Part shown: positions 34,601-48,010 of the stretch, one piece after another
Layout of the letters: each line of letters opens with the position of its first letter
How positions within the stretch are numbered: the stretch's first letter is position 1
Assembly (NCBI RefSeq): GCF_018919395.1
Contig: NZ_JAHLME010000003.1
Span: 806,001-870,000, forward strand
Source of the DNA: Geomonas azotofigens
Lineage (GTDB): Bacteria > Desulfobacterota > Desulfuromonadia > Geobacterales > Geobacteraceae
DNA length: 64,000 nt
Reading direction: 5' to 3'
The notes under the pieces: model-generated
Database searches by the model: none
What the model was told of the DNA's origin: nothing
What the model saw: the letters and a program-made list of their open reading frames with translations, nothing else
Program-made: the position numbers and the translations under genes

Positions 34601-35740
34601 GTGAAAAAACTTGTCTCGACTGCTTTTGCTTCGTTCGCATTGCTGTGCCTGTCCACCGCCGCGCTGGCGGCTCCGCCCATCAAGATCGGCGCGCTCTTCG
34701 CCGTGACCGGCCCCGCGTCGTTCCTTGGCGAGCCCGAGCGCAACACGGCGCAGATGGTGGTCGACGAGATCAACAAGGCCGGCGGCGTCAAGGGGCGCAA
34801 GCTGGAGCTGATCACCTACGATACCGGCGGGGACGCTACCAAGGCGGTCCAGCTCGCCAACAAGCTGGTCAAGAACGACCAGGTGGTTGCCATCATCGGC
34901 CCGAGCACCACGGGGGACAGCATGGCCATCATCCCGGTGGTCGAGAAGGCCCAGGTCCCGCTCATCTCCTGCGCGGCAGGCAGCAAGATCACCGAGCCGG
35001 TGAAGAAATGGGTCTTCAAGACCGCCCAGAACGACGGGCTGGCGGTCGCCAGGATCTACGAACAGTTGAAGAGGGAGAAGAAGACCAAGGTGGCGATCCT
35101 GACCGTCTCCGACGGCTTCGGCGCCTCCGGCCGCGAGCAGCTGAAGGCGCAGGCAGCCCACTACGGCATCCAGATCCTGTCCGACGACACCTACGGCCCT
35201 AAAGATACCGACATGACGGCGCAGCTCGCCAAGATCCGCGGTTCCCAGGCCCAGGCCCTCATCTGCTGGGGCACCAACCCGGGCCCGGCTGTCATCGCGA
35301 GAAACGCGAAGCAGCTCGGCCTCTCCATCCCGGTCTACATGAGCCACGGCGTCTCCTCCAAGAAGTTCATCGAACTGGCCGGCGACGCCGCCGAGGGGAT
35401 CAGGCTGCCGTCGGGCAAGGTGCTGGTCGCCGACCTGCTCCCGAAAAACGACAAGCAGAGAAACTCCCTGCTCGCCTTCATCAAGGACTACCAGAACCAT
35501 TTCAAGGCCGAGGGTGACCACTTCGGCGGCCACGCCTGGGATGCGGTCATGCTCCTGAAAGGCGCCATCGAGAGGGGGGGCGACACCCCTGCCGGCATCC
35601 GCAACGCGCTGGAAAACACCCGCAACTTCCCGGGTATCGGCGGCGTTTTCAGCTACTCCGCCAAAGACCACGCCGGTCTGACCAAGGACGCCTTCACCCT
35701 GGTCGAAGTGCGCAAAAAAGACTGGGTGCTGGTCAAGTAG
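34601..35740 (+). CDS. livK: Branched-chain amino acid ABC transporter substrate-binding protein 2
   Basis: 379 residues, about the same length and motifs as the preceding gene (IKIGALFAVTGPASFLGEPE; YDTGGDATKAVQLANKLV; IIGPSTTGDSMAIIPV), with a signal peptide ending ALA. The two are tandem duplicates that have diverged mainly in the second half, so they may recognise different ligands while sharing one permease. GGGGAGGGAAACC precedes the start. Confidence 0.94.
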   Translation: MKKLVSTAFASFALLCLSTAALAAPPIKIGALFAVTGPASFLGEPERNTAQMVVDEINKAGGVKGRKLELITYDTGGDATKAVQLANKLVKNDQVVAIIGPSTTGDSMAIIPVVEKAQVPLISCAAGSKITEPVKKWVFKTAQNDGLAVARIYEQLKREKKTKVAILTVSDGFGASGREQLKAQAAHYGIQILSDDTYGPKDTDMTAQLAKIRGSQAQALICWGTNPGPAVIARNAKQLGLSIPVYMSHGVSSKKFIELAGDAAEGIRLPSGKVLVADLLPKNDKQRNSLLAFIKDYQNHFKAEGDHFGGHAWDAVMLLKGAIERGGDTPAGIRNALENTRNFPGIGGVFSYSAKDHAGLTKDAFTLVEVRKKDWVLVK

Positions 35741-35753
35741 GTAAAGAGGATTC

Positions 35754-36638
35754 ATGGAGCTTTTAAACCAGGTTACGCAGTTCGTCATATCGGGGCTCGC
35801 CACAGGTTCCATCTACGCCCTTATTGGCCTCAGCTTCGCCATCATCTTCAATTCGACAGGGATCATCAACTTCGCCCAGGGTGAGTTCGTCATGCTGGGC
35901 GGAGTGTTGACCATCTTCTCGCTGAACGTGCTGCATCTGCCGCTGCTGGCCGCCATCGTCGTCGCGGTGGCGGTAACGACCATCATTGGCCTTCTTTTCG
36001 AGCGGCTGGCCATCCGGCCGCTTAAAAACGCCACCCCGCTCATGCTCATCATCATCACCATCGGCGCCAGCATCTTGATTCGCGGCCTGGTGATGCTCTT
36101 GTGGGGCAAGGACACCCAGGCGCTGCCGGCCTTCTCCGGGACCGATCCCATCAGCATCGCCGGCGCGACCCTGTTGCCGCAGCACCTCTGGATCTTCGGT
36201 GTCACCGTGCTGGTCATCATCGGCTGCCGGCTCTTCTTCAACCACACCATCAGCGGCAAGGCCATGCGCGCCTGCTCCTTCAATCGCCGCGCCGCCAACC
36301 TGGTCGGCATCAGCGTGGGGCGCATGGTCCTCTTCTCCTTCGTGATATCCGCCGCCGTCGGCTCGCTGGCGGGGGTGATCATCGCCCCGCTCACCATGAC
36401 CGCCTACGACGTCGGCGTCATGCTGGGGTTGAAGGGGTTTTGCGCCGCCATCATGGGGGGGATGGGGAGCGGTCTCGGCACCGTATTGGGCGGCCTGATC
36501 CTGGGGACCCTCGAGTCACTCGGGGCCGGGCTCATCTCCTCCGGTTACAAGGACGCCATCGCGTTTTTCATCCTGCTCCTGATCCTTTTCATCAGGCCGC
36601 AGGGACTTTTCAAGAAGGGCGAGACGGAGCGGGTCTGA
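35754..36638 (+). CDS. livH: Liv ABC transporter permease LivH
   Basis: 294 residues and about eight membrane helices, with SGLATGSIYALIGLSFAIIFNSTGIINFAQGEFVMLG, the family signature, near the N-terminus, and GSLAGVIIAPLT near 205-216. It is one half of the membrane channel of the importer. It starts 14 bp after the second binding protein, so it is in the same operon. Confidence 0.95.
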   Translation: MELLNQVTQFVISGLATGSIYALIGLSFAIIFNSTGIINFAQGEFVMLGGVLTIFSLNVLHLPLLAAIVVAVAVTTIIGLLFERLAIRPLKNATPLMLIIITIGASILIRGLVMLLWGKDTQALPAFSGTDPISIAGATLLPQHLWIFGVTVLVIIGCRLFFNHTISGKAMRACSFNRRAANLVGISVGRMVLFSFVISAAVGSLAGVIIAPLTMTAYDVGVMLGLKGFCAAIMGGMGSGLGTVLGGLILGTLESLGAGLISSGYKDAIAFFILLLILFIRPQGLFKKGETERV

Positions 36639-36704
36639 TACCCTCTCCCAGAGGGCAGTTTGGCAGTATCTAGTGCATGAATCACGCGGAAGGATGATCT
36701 TGTT

Positions 36705-37662
36705 TTGAAATCGGACAGAATTAAATTTCTCGTTTTTGCCCTCGTGGTGCTGCTCGTCCCGCTGCCGCTTTCCGGGGGGTACCTCACCAACGTCCTCATC
36801 TTCGTCGGGATCAACAGCGTGCTCGCCTTGGGGTTGAACCTCCTTCTGGGCTACGCGGGACAGATTTCGCTCGGGCAGGCAGCCTTCTTCGGTCTGGGCG
36901 CCTACGGCTCCGGCGTGCTTACCACCGCTTACGGCGTCAACCCCTGGCTGGCCATGGTCGCGGTCGCGCTCTGCGTCGCCCTGTTTGCTTTCGCCATCGG
37001 TTTCCCGGTGCTGCGCCTGAAGGGGCACTACCTGGCCATGGCGACCCTCGGCGTCGGCGTCATCGTCAACATCGCCCTCAACGAGACCGTGGAACTTACC
37101 GGCGGCCCCTCCGGGCTCTCCGGCATCCCCAACCTCACTATCGGCAGCCTCACCTTCGACTCCGACCTGAAGAACTACTACCTGGTCTGGGTGTTCGCGC
37201 TGGGGATGATCCTGCTGTCGCTGAACCTGGTGAACTCCCGCTTCGGCCGGGGTCTTCGGGCCATCCACGATTCCGAGGTGGCCGCCCGCGTCATGGGGGT
37301 CAACGCGAGGCTCATGAAGGTGCAGGTGTTCACCCTGTCGGCATTCATGTCCGCCATCATGGGGAGCCTGTACTGCCACGTGATGACCTTCATCTCGCCC
37401 AACTCCTTCGGCTTTCACTTCTCGGTGGAACTCCTCACCATGATCGTCATCGGCGGCCTGGGGAGCGTGTACGGCTCCATCCTGGGGGCGCTGCTATTGA
37501 CCCTGCTTCCCGAGATGCTGCGCACCTTCCAGGACTACGACATCATCGTGTACGGGCTCTTGCTGATCACCATGACCATCTATCTCCCCGGCGGCCTGGT
37601 GGAGGGGATCCCGGCGCTGTTGCGGCGCCTGGTGCCGGCCAGGAAGGTAACGGAGGGGAGCG

Positions 37663-37670
<8 letters not shown>
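36705..37670 (+). CDS. livM: Liv ABC transporter permease LivM
   Basis: 321 residues, multi-span, with LALGLNLLLGYAGQISLGQAAFFGLGAYG and RLKGHYLAMATLG, typical LivM motifs. The start is a TTG at 36705 with GGAAGG about 12 bases upstream; no ATG or GTG is in frame close by. Its end overlaps livG by 8 bp. It pairs with LivH. Confidence 0.95.
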
Positions 37671-38415
<745 letters not shown>

Positions 38416-38428
38416 GCAAAGGAAACCG

Positions 38429-39172
38429 ATGCTAAAGATCAAGAACATCAACGCCTATTACGGCAAGGTGCACGCGCTCAAGAACGTCTCGCTGCACCTG
38501 AAGGCCGGCGAGATAGTGACCCTCATCGGCGCCAACGGCGCGGGAAAAACCACGCTGCTCAACACGCTCTCGGGCATCATCCCGACGGCAAGCGGGGAGA
38601 TCCTGCTGGAGGGGAGGGACATCGTTGGTCAGGCGGCCGATCGCGTGGTCTCGCTGGGGCTTTCCCAGGTGCCGGAAGGGCGCCAGGTCTTCAACCCGCT
38701 CACCGTCGAGGAGAACCTGGAACTGGGCGCTTACCTGCGCTACCGGTCCGGCGGGCAGAGAAGCGAGATCGGCGCCGACCTGGAGCGCATGTTCCAGATG
38801 TTTCCGAGGTTGAAGGAACGTCGACGCCAGGCGGCGGGAACCCTTTCCGGCGGCGAACAGCAGATGCTGGCCATCGGCCGCGCGCTCATGGCGCGTCCCA
38901 AGCTGTTGCTTCTGGACGAGCCGTCCATGGGGCTCGCCCCGCTGGTGGTGCAGGACATCTTCAAGGTGATCGAGCGCCTGCGCGGCGAGGAGGGGACCAC
39001 GATCCTTCTGGTGGAGCAGAACGCGCGCGCCGCCCTGAAGGTCGCCGACCGCGGTTACGTCCTTGAGACCGGTAAAGTGATACTTGAAGGAAAGGCGTCC
39101 GAGTTGCTGGAAAACAAGGATGTGCAGCGCGCCTATCTGGGGCGCGACAAGAAAGAAATTTGGGAGAGGTAG
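38429..39172 (+). CDS. livF: Liv ABC transporter ATP-binding protein LivF
   Basis: 247 residues, ABC ATPase with Walker [10 protein letters not shown] (about 32-40), the motif [34 protein letters not shown] and [21 protein letters not shown], as in LivF. It follows livG by 13 bp and is followed by the second paaK 2 bp after its stop. Confidence 0.95.
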   Translation: MLKIKNINAYYGKVHALKNVSLHLKAGEIVTLIGANGAGKTTLLNTLSGIIPTASGEILLEGRDIVGQAADRVVSLGLSQVPEGRQVFNPLTVEENLELGAYLRYRSGGQRSEIGADLERMFQMFPRLKERRRQAAGTLSGGEQQMLAIGRALMARPKLLLLDEPSMGLAPLVVQDIFKVIERLRGEEGTTILLVEQNARAALKVADRGYVLETGKVILEGKASELLENKDVQRAYLGRDKKEIWER

Positions 39173-39174
39173 CT

Positions 39175-40476
39175 ATGCAGATTTGGGAGCCCGAATACGA
39201 GTGCATGCCGCGGGAGGAGATCGAGCAGCTCCAGTTGGAGCGGCTCCAGGCTACTCTGAACCGCGTTTACAAGAACGTCACCTGCTACCGCACCAGGTTC
39301 AAGGAGATGGGGATCGTCCCCGAGGACGTCCGGTCCCTGGCCGACCTCGCCAAGCTCCCGTTCACCACCAAGGAGGACCTGCGCCTCAACTACCCGTATG
39401 GCATGTTCGCGGTGCCGCTGCGCGAGGTGGTCCGCATCCACTCCTCCTCCGGCACTACCGGCAAGCCGACCGTCGTCGGCTACACCAAGCACGACCTGAA
39501 GGTCTGGTCGAGTCTGGTGGCCCGGTTCATGACCGCGGCGGGCGTCAACAGCGATGACGTCGTCCAGATCGCCTTCGGCTACGGTCTCTTCACCGGCGCC
39601 TTCGGTCTGCACTACGGCTCGGAAATGATCGGTGCCTCCGTCATCCCGATGGGCGCGGGCAACACCGAGAAGCAGATCATGATCATGCAGGACTACCGCA
39701 CCACCGCGCTGGTCTCCACCCCGAGTTACGCGGTCACCATCGCGGAGCGGATGGAGAAGATGGGGATCGATCCCAAGGGGCTCACCCTGAAGGTCGGCCT
39801 CTTCGGCGGCGAGCCCTGGTCCGAAGCGATGCGGCGCGAGATCGAGGAGCGTCTCGGCATCACCGCCACCGACAACTACGGTCTCTCCGAGGTCATCGGC
39901 CCGGGCGTCGCCGGGGAGTGTCTGTGCAAGCGCGGCATGCATATCTCGGAGGACCACTTCATCGCCGAGATCATCGACCCGGATACCGGCGCCGTGCTTC
40001 CTCCCGGCAGCGTGGGCGAACTGGTGCTCACCTCGCTCACCAAGGAAGCCTTCCCGATGGTGCGGTACCGGACCCGCGACATCACCTCGCTCGACTACGA
40101 GAAGTGCGATTGCGGCAGGACCATGGTGCGCATGAAGAAGACCATGGGGCGCTCCGATGACATGCTGATCATCAAGGGGGTGAACGTCTACCCGTCGCAG
40201 ATCGAGGACGTGCTCTTCGCCATCGAGGGGTGCCAGCCGCACTACCAGTTGGTCGTGGACCGCAAGGGGGCGCTCGATACCCTCGAGATTCGCATCGAAG
40301 TGACCGAGAACATCTTCTTCGACGAGATGAAGAAGCAAAAGGCCTTCCTGGACAAGGTGGAGAAGAAGATCGACTCCGTGCTCGGCGTCGGCGCCGTGGT
40401 GAAGTTGGTGGAGCCCAACAGCATTCCGAGGGCTGAAGGCAAAGCGTGCCGCGTCATTGACAACAGGAAAATCTAG
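39175..40476 (+). CDS. paaK: Phenylacetate-CoA ligase (copy 2)
   Basis: 433 residues, similar to the copy at 31470: [20 protein letters not shown] (about 93-112), [17 protein letters not shown], and [19 protein letters not shown] near the C-terminus. It starts at ATG 39175 after GGGAGAGG and is directly coupled to livF, so transport and activation of aryl-acids are in one transcript. Two copies in one locus suggest different acid preferences. Confidence 0.95.
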   Translation: MQIWEPEYECMPREEIEQLQLERLQATLNRVYKNVTCYRTRFKEMGIVPEDVRSLADLAKLPFTTKEDLRLNYPYGMFAVPLREVVRIHSSSGTTGKPTVVGYTKHDLKVWSSLVARFMTAAGVNSDDVVQIAFGYGLFTGAFGLHYGSEMIGASVIPMGAGNTEKQIMIMQDYRTTALVSTPSYAVTIAERMEKMGIDPKGLTLKVGLFGGEPWSEAMRREIEERLGITATDNYGLSEVIGPGVAGECLCKRGMHISEDHFIAEIIDPDTGAVLPPGSVGELVLTSLTKEAFPMVRYRTRDITSLDYEKCDCGRTMVRMKKTMGRSDDMLIIKGVNVYPSQIEDVLFAIEGCQPHYQLVVDRKGALDTLEIRIEVTENIFFDEMKKQKAFLDKVEKKIDSVLGVGAVVKLVEPNSIPRAEGKACRVIDNRKI

Positions 40477-40578
40477 ACTAGCATTGATTCCGCTTTTGCT
40501 TTCAAGCCGGGTGTTATTAGGCTGCAAGCGATACTCAACTGGGGCACGCCCCCCCGATACTACCAAGGAGGAATCAAC

Positions 40579-40911
40579 ATGAAAAAAGTTGTCATTGCTA
40601 CTGCTGCTGTGCTGTCTATGTCGGTAATCGCGGTTCCCGCCTTCGCTGACGTCAAGAAGGGCGAGAAGATCGATGCCAAGGCCGAGTTCGATAAGCACTG
40701 TGTCGCCTGCCACCCGAAAGGGGGCAACATTATCAACCCCAAGAAGGGCCTGGGCAAGAAGGACCTCGCCGCCAACGGGGTAAAGACCGAGAAGGATATC
40801 GTCGCCAAGATGCGCAACCCGGGTCCCGGGATGACCAAGTTCGACGCCAAGGCCGTGCCCGATGCCGAGGCCCACGCCATCGCGAAGTACATCCTGGCGA
40901 CCTACAAGTAA
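40579..40911 (+). CDS. Small periplasmic monoheme c-type cytochrome
   Basis: 110 residues: a signal peptide (about 1-23, ending AFA), then one CVACH site (41-45) and a Met-containing MRNPGPGM loop near 78-85 for the axial ligand. The c-type class I/c553 layout indicates a soluble electron carrier. AAGGAGGAATCAAC precedes the ATG. It stands alone with a terminator behind it. Confidence 0.93.
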   Translation: MKKVVIATAAVLSMSVIAVPAFADVKKGEKIDAKAEFDKHCVACHPKGGNIINPKKGLGKKDLAANGVKTEKDIVAKMRNPGPGMTKFDAKAVPDAEAHAIAKYILATYK

Positions 40912-40930
40912 TTCCCGTTTTCAGAAAAGC

Positions 40931-40970
40931 AAAAAGCACCTGCCGGCCCTGCGCCTGCAGGTGCTTTTTT
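40931..40970 (+). terminator. Terminator of the monoheme cytochrome gene
   Basis: AAAAAGCACCTGC, 14-base loop region, GCAGGTGCTTTTTT: a perfect stem and T-run. Confidence 0.92.
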
Positions 40971-41107
40971 ATTCATACAGGGCATCTGTGAGCCAGGGCA
41001 CGGATGCCTTGCAGGACATCCACGCCCTCACATTGGCGTTTGACTTTGCCTTCATTACTGTTAAACCGATCTAATGCTTTTTAACCCGTTTGAGCAAGGA
41101 GCAGGCG

Positions 41108-41382
41108 ATGGCAAAGAATAATTGGCTCTTCAAATGGCCGGCCCTGCGCCAGCTGGCCAGCAGCGACACGGCAGGACTGGGTGAGGCCGCCATGACCGAA
41201 CGGACCCGTACCCTGAAACCGCGCATCGCGGATGCGGACAAGGTGGTGGGGTCGATCTGCCCGGAGCCCTCACCACCATCGGCGCCATCTGCCTGCGCTT
41301 CGCGCTGCTGGAGTCGGGAAAGGCGGCGGCACGGGAGCCGCAAACGACCATCAATGTGCAGCGCAGCAGGATGAACCGCTAG
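41108..41382 (+). pseudogene. Deletion scar joining a formate dehydrogenase N-terminus to an NrfD C-terminus
   Basis: An intact ribosome site AAGGAG (41097-41102) and ATG 41108 begin a formate-dehydrogenase-alpha-like start (MAKNNWLFKWPALRQL, then ERTRTLKPR, DKVVGSICP) that would normally continue into the Cys cluster YCAVGCG. At about 41262 it breaks off. In another frame the next residues read PGALTTIGAICLRFALLESG, which resembles the C-terminal helix of NrfD/polysulfide-reductase membrane subunits, and stops at 41380-41382. The simplest reading is that one large deletion removed most of an fdh-nrfD operon. The NrfD match is weaker than the FDH match. Confidence 0.65.
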
Positions 41383-41436
41383 CGGGCACGGCGGGGGGGG
41401 CGGTGGCGGGAACAAGGCACGACACGGCAACCATAT

Positions 41437-41480
41437 AAAGAAAGAGCGCCGCGGGAAAATCCAGCGGCGCTCTTTCTTTA
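41437..41480. terminator. Bidirectional terminator
   Basis: AAAGAAAGAGCGCCGC, an 11-base loop and GCGGCGCTCTTTCTTT; the A and T runs permit both directions. Confidence 0.92.
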
Positions 41481-41533
41481 TTCTGTCTGGTCCATTCCCA
41501 TTTCCTCTCCCAAGGGGCGAGGGGGGGACGCCA

Positions 41534-41911
41534 CTACAGCGTCTGCTTGGCGGCGGACACCTTGATCTCAAGTACCGCCCGGGCCCAGGGGAAGGTGGCC
41601 TTGGTGGATTCGAAGGTGGGGCCGGAATCGAGGATGGTTCCGGTTCCTTCCACGAAGAACCCGGTGCCGGGGCCGTGACTACCTTCAACCTCACGGGTGC
41701 CGAGCGTGATCAGGACCCTCGGGTTCTGGGCCAGGTTGTTCTCGGTCACGTGCATGTAGCCGACCGGCACCAGCAGTTTCCCGTCCGGGCTGATCCTCAG
41801 GTAGCTGTTCCAGGTATTGACCATGTGCGGCCCTTCAATCCCCTGGGTCACTATGGCCACCACGCCCTCATGCGCCATCACTTCTTTCATCTTTTCAGGA
41901 ATCGCTATCAT
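41534..41911 (-). CDS. FMN-binding protein (Desulfovibrio FMN-bp type)
   Basis: 125 residues of the pyridoxamine-5'-phosphate-oxidase-like split-barrel fold, with GVVAIVTQGIEGPHMVNTWNS near the start, VPVGYMHVTENNLAQNPRV, TLGTREV, and GPGTGFF. The same blocks, and the ending, are in the FMN-binding protein of Desulfovibrio vulgaris, a small flavoprotein that may carry electrons. It is not a PdxH enzyme. AGGAGG lies upstream of the ATG. Confidence 0.9.
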   Translation of the reverse strand: MIAIPEKMKEVMAHEGVVAIVTQGIEGPHMVNTWNSYLRISPDGKLLVPVGYMHVTENNLAQNPRVLITLGTREVEGSHGPGTGFFVEGTGTILDSGPTFESTKATFPWARAVLEIKVSAAKQTL

Positions 41912-41994
41912 ACGGAACCTCCTTTGTGGCAGTTGTCATGCCTGATGGCGTACTTGTGTATCTACTTACCGCTTTACTTGTGTCGATGTTTGTT

Positions 41995-43194
41995 TCAGGT
42001 TTCGGCTATGAGTGCGGCAGTAGGTGCTTTTTCAGGTACCCGCATCCACTGTGCCGCGATCAGCGAGATGACACCAAGCACGGTGCCGCCAATGAACGGT
42101 ATGCGGTAATCCATCATCCAGAAGTATCCGCCGAGCGCGGGCAGGAACACGGCCGCTATGTGATTGATGGTGAACCCGACAGACATCGAGGACGCGATAT
42201 CTGCGGGGTCGGCCACCTTCTGGAAGTAGGTCCTGATGGCGACTTCGAAATTGTAGAGGATGTTGTCAAGTATGTACATCAGCATGACCAGATTTTTCGA
42301 GGTGGTGAAGGCGTAGACCAGGAAGATGACGATGACGCCGGAGTACTCGATGGAGGAGATGGTGCGTTCGCCGAAGTGGTTGATCGCCTTGCCGATCAGC
42401 GAGTTGAGGATGTAGGCGACCACGTTGTTCACGATGAAGAGGATGGTCATCTCGCGCACCGTGAAATGAAACACCTGGACCAGGAGCAGGATGGAGAAGA
42501 CCACGAAGATCTGGCGCCTGGCGCCGGAGAGGAGCGTGAGGAGGTAAAAGAGCGAGTAGCGGCGGCGCAGGATCATCTTCTTGCGCTGCGGCACGATCCC
42601 GGCGTGGGTGGGGTTCTGGAACAGCCCCCAGACGCCCGCTGCCAGCACCAGGGCGCCGATGGCCAGGTACATCTCGCGGTACTGCGCTACCCCGCTCAGG
42701 CAGTACACGATGACGCCGGCGACGACGCTGGAAACCGCCGCCAAGGCCCGCAGGCGGCCGAAGATGAGCGGCGACAGCGCGGTGGAGAAGTACTGCAGCG
42801 TAAGGGACTGGTTGGTGCTTTCGTAGTAGTGGAAGCCGAAGCTCATCACCACGGTGGTGAAGATGACCCAGCCGTAGGACGGGAACAGCGCCGTGATGCC
42901 GGTGCCGAGCCCCAGGAGCACGACGGAGAGCGCCGCCAACTTGTGTTCCCGGACCAGCAGCAGCACGAACACGACCAGCAGGGACAGCAGCCCCGGGATC
43001 TCGCGCACCGACTGGGTCACGCCCACCTGGCTGCCGTTAAGGTGCACCATCTCGGCGGCGAAGTTGTTGAAGAGTATGGTATAGCCCTGCAGGCCGATGG
43101 TCGAGGCGGCGGTCAGCACCACCAGAAAGCGCAGCATCGGGCGCTGCTCCGAGGCCAGAAGCCCCGTATCGAATTTTCCCAGTACACCTTTCAT
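41995..43194 (-). CDS. Major facilitator superfamily transporter
   Basis: 399 residues with about twelve membrane helices and MFS-like features: an N-terminal half with GYTILFNNFAAEMVHL and a charged loop REHKLAAL, then a central basic loop (about 205-225, QRKKMILRRRYS) and a second half. I do not recognise a substrate class. It is on the minus strand and follows the FMN-binding gene's strand but has a separate spacing of 83 bp, so co-transcription is possible: the order is MFS then FMN-bp. Confidence 0.82.
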   Translation of the reverse strand: MKGVLGKFDTGLLASEQRPMLRFLVVLTAASTIGLQGYTILFNNFAAEMVHLNGSQVGVTQSVREIPGLLSLLVVFVLLLVREHKLAALSVVLLGLGTGITALFPSYGWVIFTTVVMSFGFHYYESTNQSLTLQYFSTALSPLIFGRLRALAAVSSVVAGVIVYCLSGVAQYREMYLAIGALVLAAGVWGLFQNPTHAGIVPQRKKMILRRRYSLFYLLTLLSGARRQIFVVFSILLLVQVFHFTVREMTILFIVNNVVAYILNSLIGKAINHFGERTISSIEYSGVIVIFLVYAFTTSKNLVMLMYILDNILYNFEVAIRTYFQKVADPADIASSMSVGFTINHIAAVFLPALGGYFWMMDYRIPFIGGTVLGVISLIAAQWMRVPEKAPTAALIAET

Positions 43195-43418
43195 GCATTC
43201 TCCAGTCGTCTTCTCGCGGGTCCCGCGCCGGCTCCAGCCGCGCGAAGGGCTATCTTTAGCACCGATGACGTCCGCTTGTATATACCGCTCTCTCTAATGA
43301 TCGAGCCGTGGCTTGACATTAATGGGGCTCCAGCTACTTTTTATGAATGTTTTTGGGCGCGGGGTCTCCTCATGATAGGAAGAGCACCGTGTCAATCCCG
43401 TTGGCAAAGGAGGAAGTC

Positions 43419-43577
43419 ATGCAGAAATACCGTTGTACGGTCTGTGGTTATGTCTATGATCCCGAGGTCGGCGATATCGACAGCGGCGTGGCCCCGGGGA
43501 CGGCGTTCGAGGATATCCCCGAGGACTGGGTCTGCCCGGTATGCGGCGTCGACAAGAGCATGTTCGAGCCTGAATAA
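43419..43577 (+). CDS. rub: Rubredoxin
   Basis: 52 residues with the two rubredoxin knuckles, [10 protein letters not shown] (residues 6-15) and CPVCGVDKS (39-47), for a single Fe(Cys)4 centre. A small redox carrier in the cytoplasm. The start is the ATG after AAAGGAGGAAGTC. It is followed 17 bp later by a pyridine-nucleotide flavoprotein, a probable partner. Confidence 0.97.
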   Translation: MQKYRCTVCGYVYDPEVGDIDSGVAPGTAFEDIPEDWVCPVCGVDKSMFEPE

Positions 43578-43594
43578 CCTTCCGGGAGATCCTC

Positions 43595-44929
43595 ATGAAG
43601 TGCGTGATTATCGGCGGCATCGCCGCCGGGCTTTCCGCCGCGAGCCAGATCAAGAGGCAGTCCCCCGAGGCCGAGGTCACCGTCCTCGAGAAGAGCGGCG
43701 ACGTCTCCTATGCCGCCTGCGGCATGCCTTACAACCTGTTCTTCAAGGACCGGCCGGTGGAGAAGCTGTACGCCATGCCGTTGGAGACCATCCGCGGCGA
43801 GCGCGGCGTCGACTATCGGCTGCACCAGGAGGTGACCCGCATCGATGCGGACGCAAAGAAGGTCGAGGTCACCGATCTGCGCAGCGGCAAAAGCTACAGT
43901 GAATCCTACGATTTCCTGGTCTACGCCACCGGGAACAAGGCGATCCGCCTCGAGTACCCCGGCTTCGACGACAGCGATGTCTTCTATTTCCGTACCCTGG
44001 AGGACACCCGCCGGGCCAAGGACTTCCTCTACCGCACTCCCCCCGCCAAGGTGCTCCTGATCGGAGCGGGCTATACCAACCTCGAAGTCGCCGACGTCCT
44101 CACCAACCTGAAGCTCGCCCCGGTGATCGTCGAGAAGGCGCCGGTGATACTCCCCTCGTTTTGTGAGGAGGTGCGCGAGAAGGTTGTGGCCAAAGCGAAG
44201 GAAAAGGGGCTCGAACTCCTGACCGGCGTCGACATCGAGGAAAAGGATGGGCGCCGGGTGAGGACCTCGGCCGGCACCTTCGAGGCGGACATGGTGGTGG
44301 TGGCCGCGGGAGCACGCCCCAACACGGCCCTGTTCGCCGCGGCGGGAGGCGAGCTTGGCGTGGCCGGCGCGGTGAAGGTGGACCGGTACCTGCGCACCAA
44401 CCTGGACGACGTCTTCTCCGGCGGCGACTGCGCCGAGCACTACGTCCGGCAGTTGGGGCTCAACTCGTACTTCCCTCTGGGGCCGGCGGCGAACAAGCAG
44501 GGGCGGGTGATCGGCAACAACATCTGCAATCCCGACAGGATGACCGAGTTCTGGGGGATCGACCAGACCGCCGTCTTCAAGTTCTTCGACTACACCGTGG
44601 CCACCACCGGGCTGAGCGAGCGGCAATTGCAGACGCTCAACAAGGACGTGGTCAAGGTGGTGGTGGACGGGCCGACCCGGGGCGAGTTCCCCGGCGGCGG
44701 CGTCATCCGCATCGTGCTCTTGTGCGAGAAGGGGAGCGGACTCCTCCTGGGCTGCCAGATGGTCGGCGAGGACGTGGTGGCCAAGCGTCTCGACATCCTT
44801 GCCACCGCCCTCTACAAGAAGATGACCGTCTTCGAAATAGCGGAGTTGGACCTGAGCTATTCCCCGCCGTACGCGCCGGTCTGGGACCCGGTCCTGGTCG
44901 CGGCCAACGTCGCAGTAAAAAAAGTCTGA
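43595..44929 (+). CDS. FAD-dependent pyridine-nucleotide oxidoreductase (CoA-disulfide reductase / NADH oxidase group)
   Basis: 444 residues: an N-terminal FAD motif GGIAAGLSAA (about 7-16), the redox-active Cys in SYAACGMPYN (about 42), a second NAD(P) motif VLLIGAGYTNLEVADVL (about 150-166), FSGGDCAEHYV (about 272) and a C-terminal dimerisation domain. The single Cys in SxxxCG places it with Nox/CoADR. With the adjacent rubredoxin it could act as an NAD(P)H:rubredoxin oxidoreductase or in oxidative-stress defence. It is 10 bp upstream of acnA. Confidence 0.92.
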   Translation: MKCVIIGGIAAGLSAASQIKRQSPEAEVTVLEKSGDVSYAACGMPYNLFFKDRPVEKLYAMPLETIRGERGVDYRLHQEVTRIDADAKKVEVTDLRSGKSYSESYDFLVYATGNKAIRLEYPGFDDSDVFYFRTLEDTRRAKDFLYRTPPAKVLLIGAGYTNLEVADVLTNLKLAPVIVEKAPVILPSFCEEVREKVVAKAKEKGLELLTGVDIEEKDGRRVRTSAGTFEADMVVVAAGARPNTALFAAAGGELGVAGAVKVDRYLRTNLDDVFSGGDCAEHYVRQLGLNSYFPLGPAANKQGRVIGNNICNPDRMTEFWGIDQTAVFKFFDYTVATTGLSERQLQTLNKDVVKVVVDGPTRGEFPGGGVIRIVLLCEKGSGLLLGCQMVGEDVVAKRLDILATALYKKMTVFEIAELDLSYSPPYAPVWDPVLVAANVAVKKV

Positions 44930-44939
44930 GGAGAAAAGC

Positions 44940-47753
<2,814 letters not shown>

Positions 47754-47781
47754 GTGCACCGATTGGCTACCTCATCAACCT

Positions 47782-47922
47782 GTAGGGGCGAATAATTATT
47801 CGCCCCTTTTTCTTTGCGATCTCCGCGAGGGGGACCCTCGGCGTATGATTCTGTCCCCGCCGCTTCTTCCGCCTACCCGCACCCCGTTCGGCAAAGGCGG
47901 GCGAATGATTATTCGCCCCTAC
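47782..47922. repeat. Two REP-like GGGGCGAATAATNATTCGCCCC palindromes
   Basis: Copies at 47782-47807 and 47899-47922 in opposite orientation, same element as at 26519-26592 and 51389-51414. Adjacent T-runs at 47807 may let the first act as the acnA terminator. Confidence 0.8.
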
Positions 47923-47941
47923 AATTCTCGCTTGACCTGTA

Positions 47942-47990
47942 ATACCCCCTGGGGGTATTGTTTCTGTAACGTGATACCCCGGTGGGGTAT
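47942..47990 (+). promoter_or_regulatory. Two CsoR-type operators
   Basis: ATACCCCCTGGGGGTAT (47942-47958) and ATACCCCGGTGGGGTAT (47974-47990), both near-perfect palindromes 32 bp apart centre to centre, sit just before csoR. GC-tract palindromes of this type with AT ends are the known CsoR/RcnR-family sites. Confidence 0.85.
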
Positions 47991-48010
47991 CTAGAAGACC
48001 GGAGGGAGCC

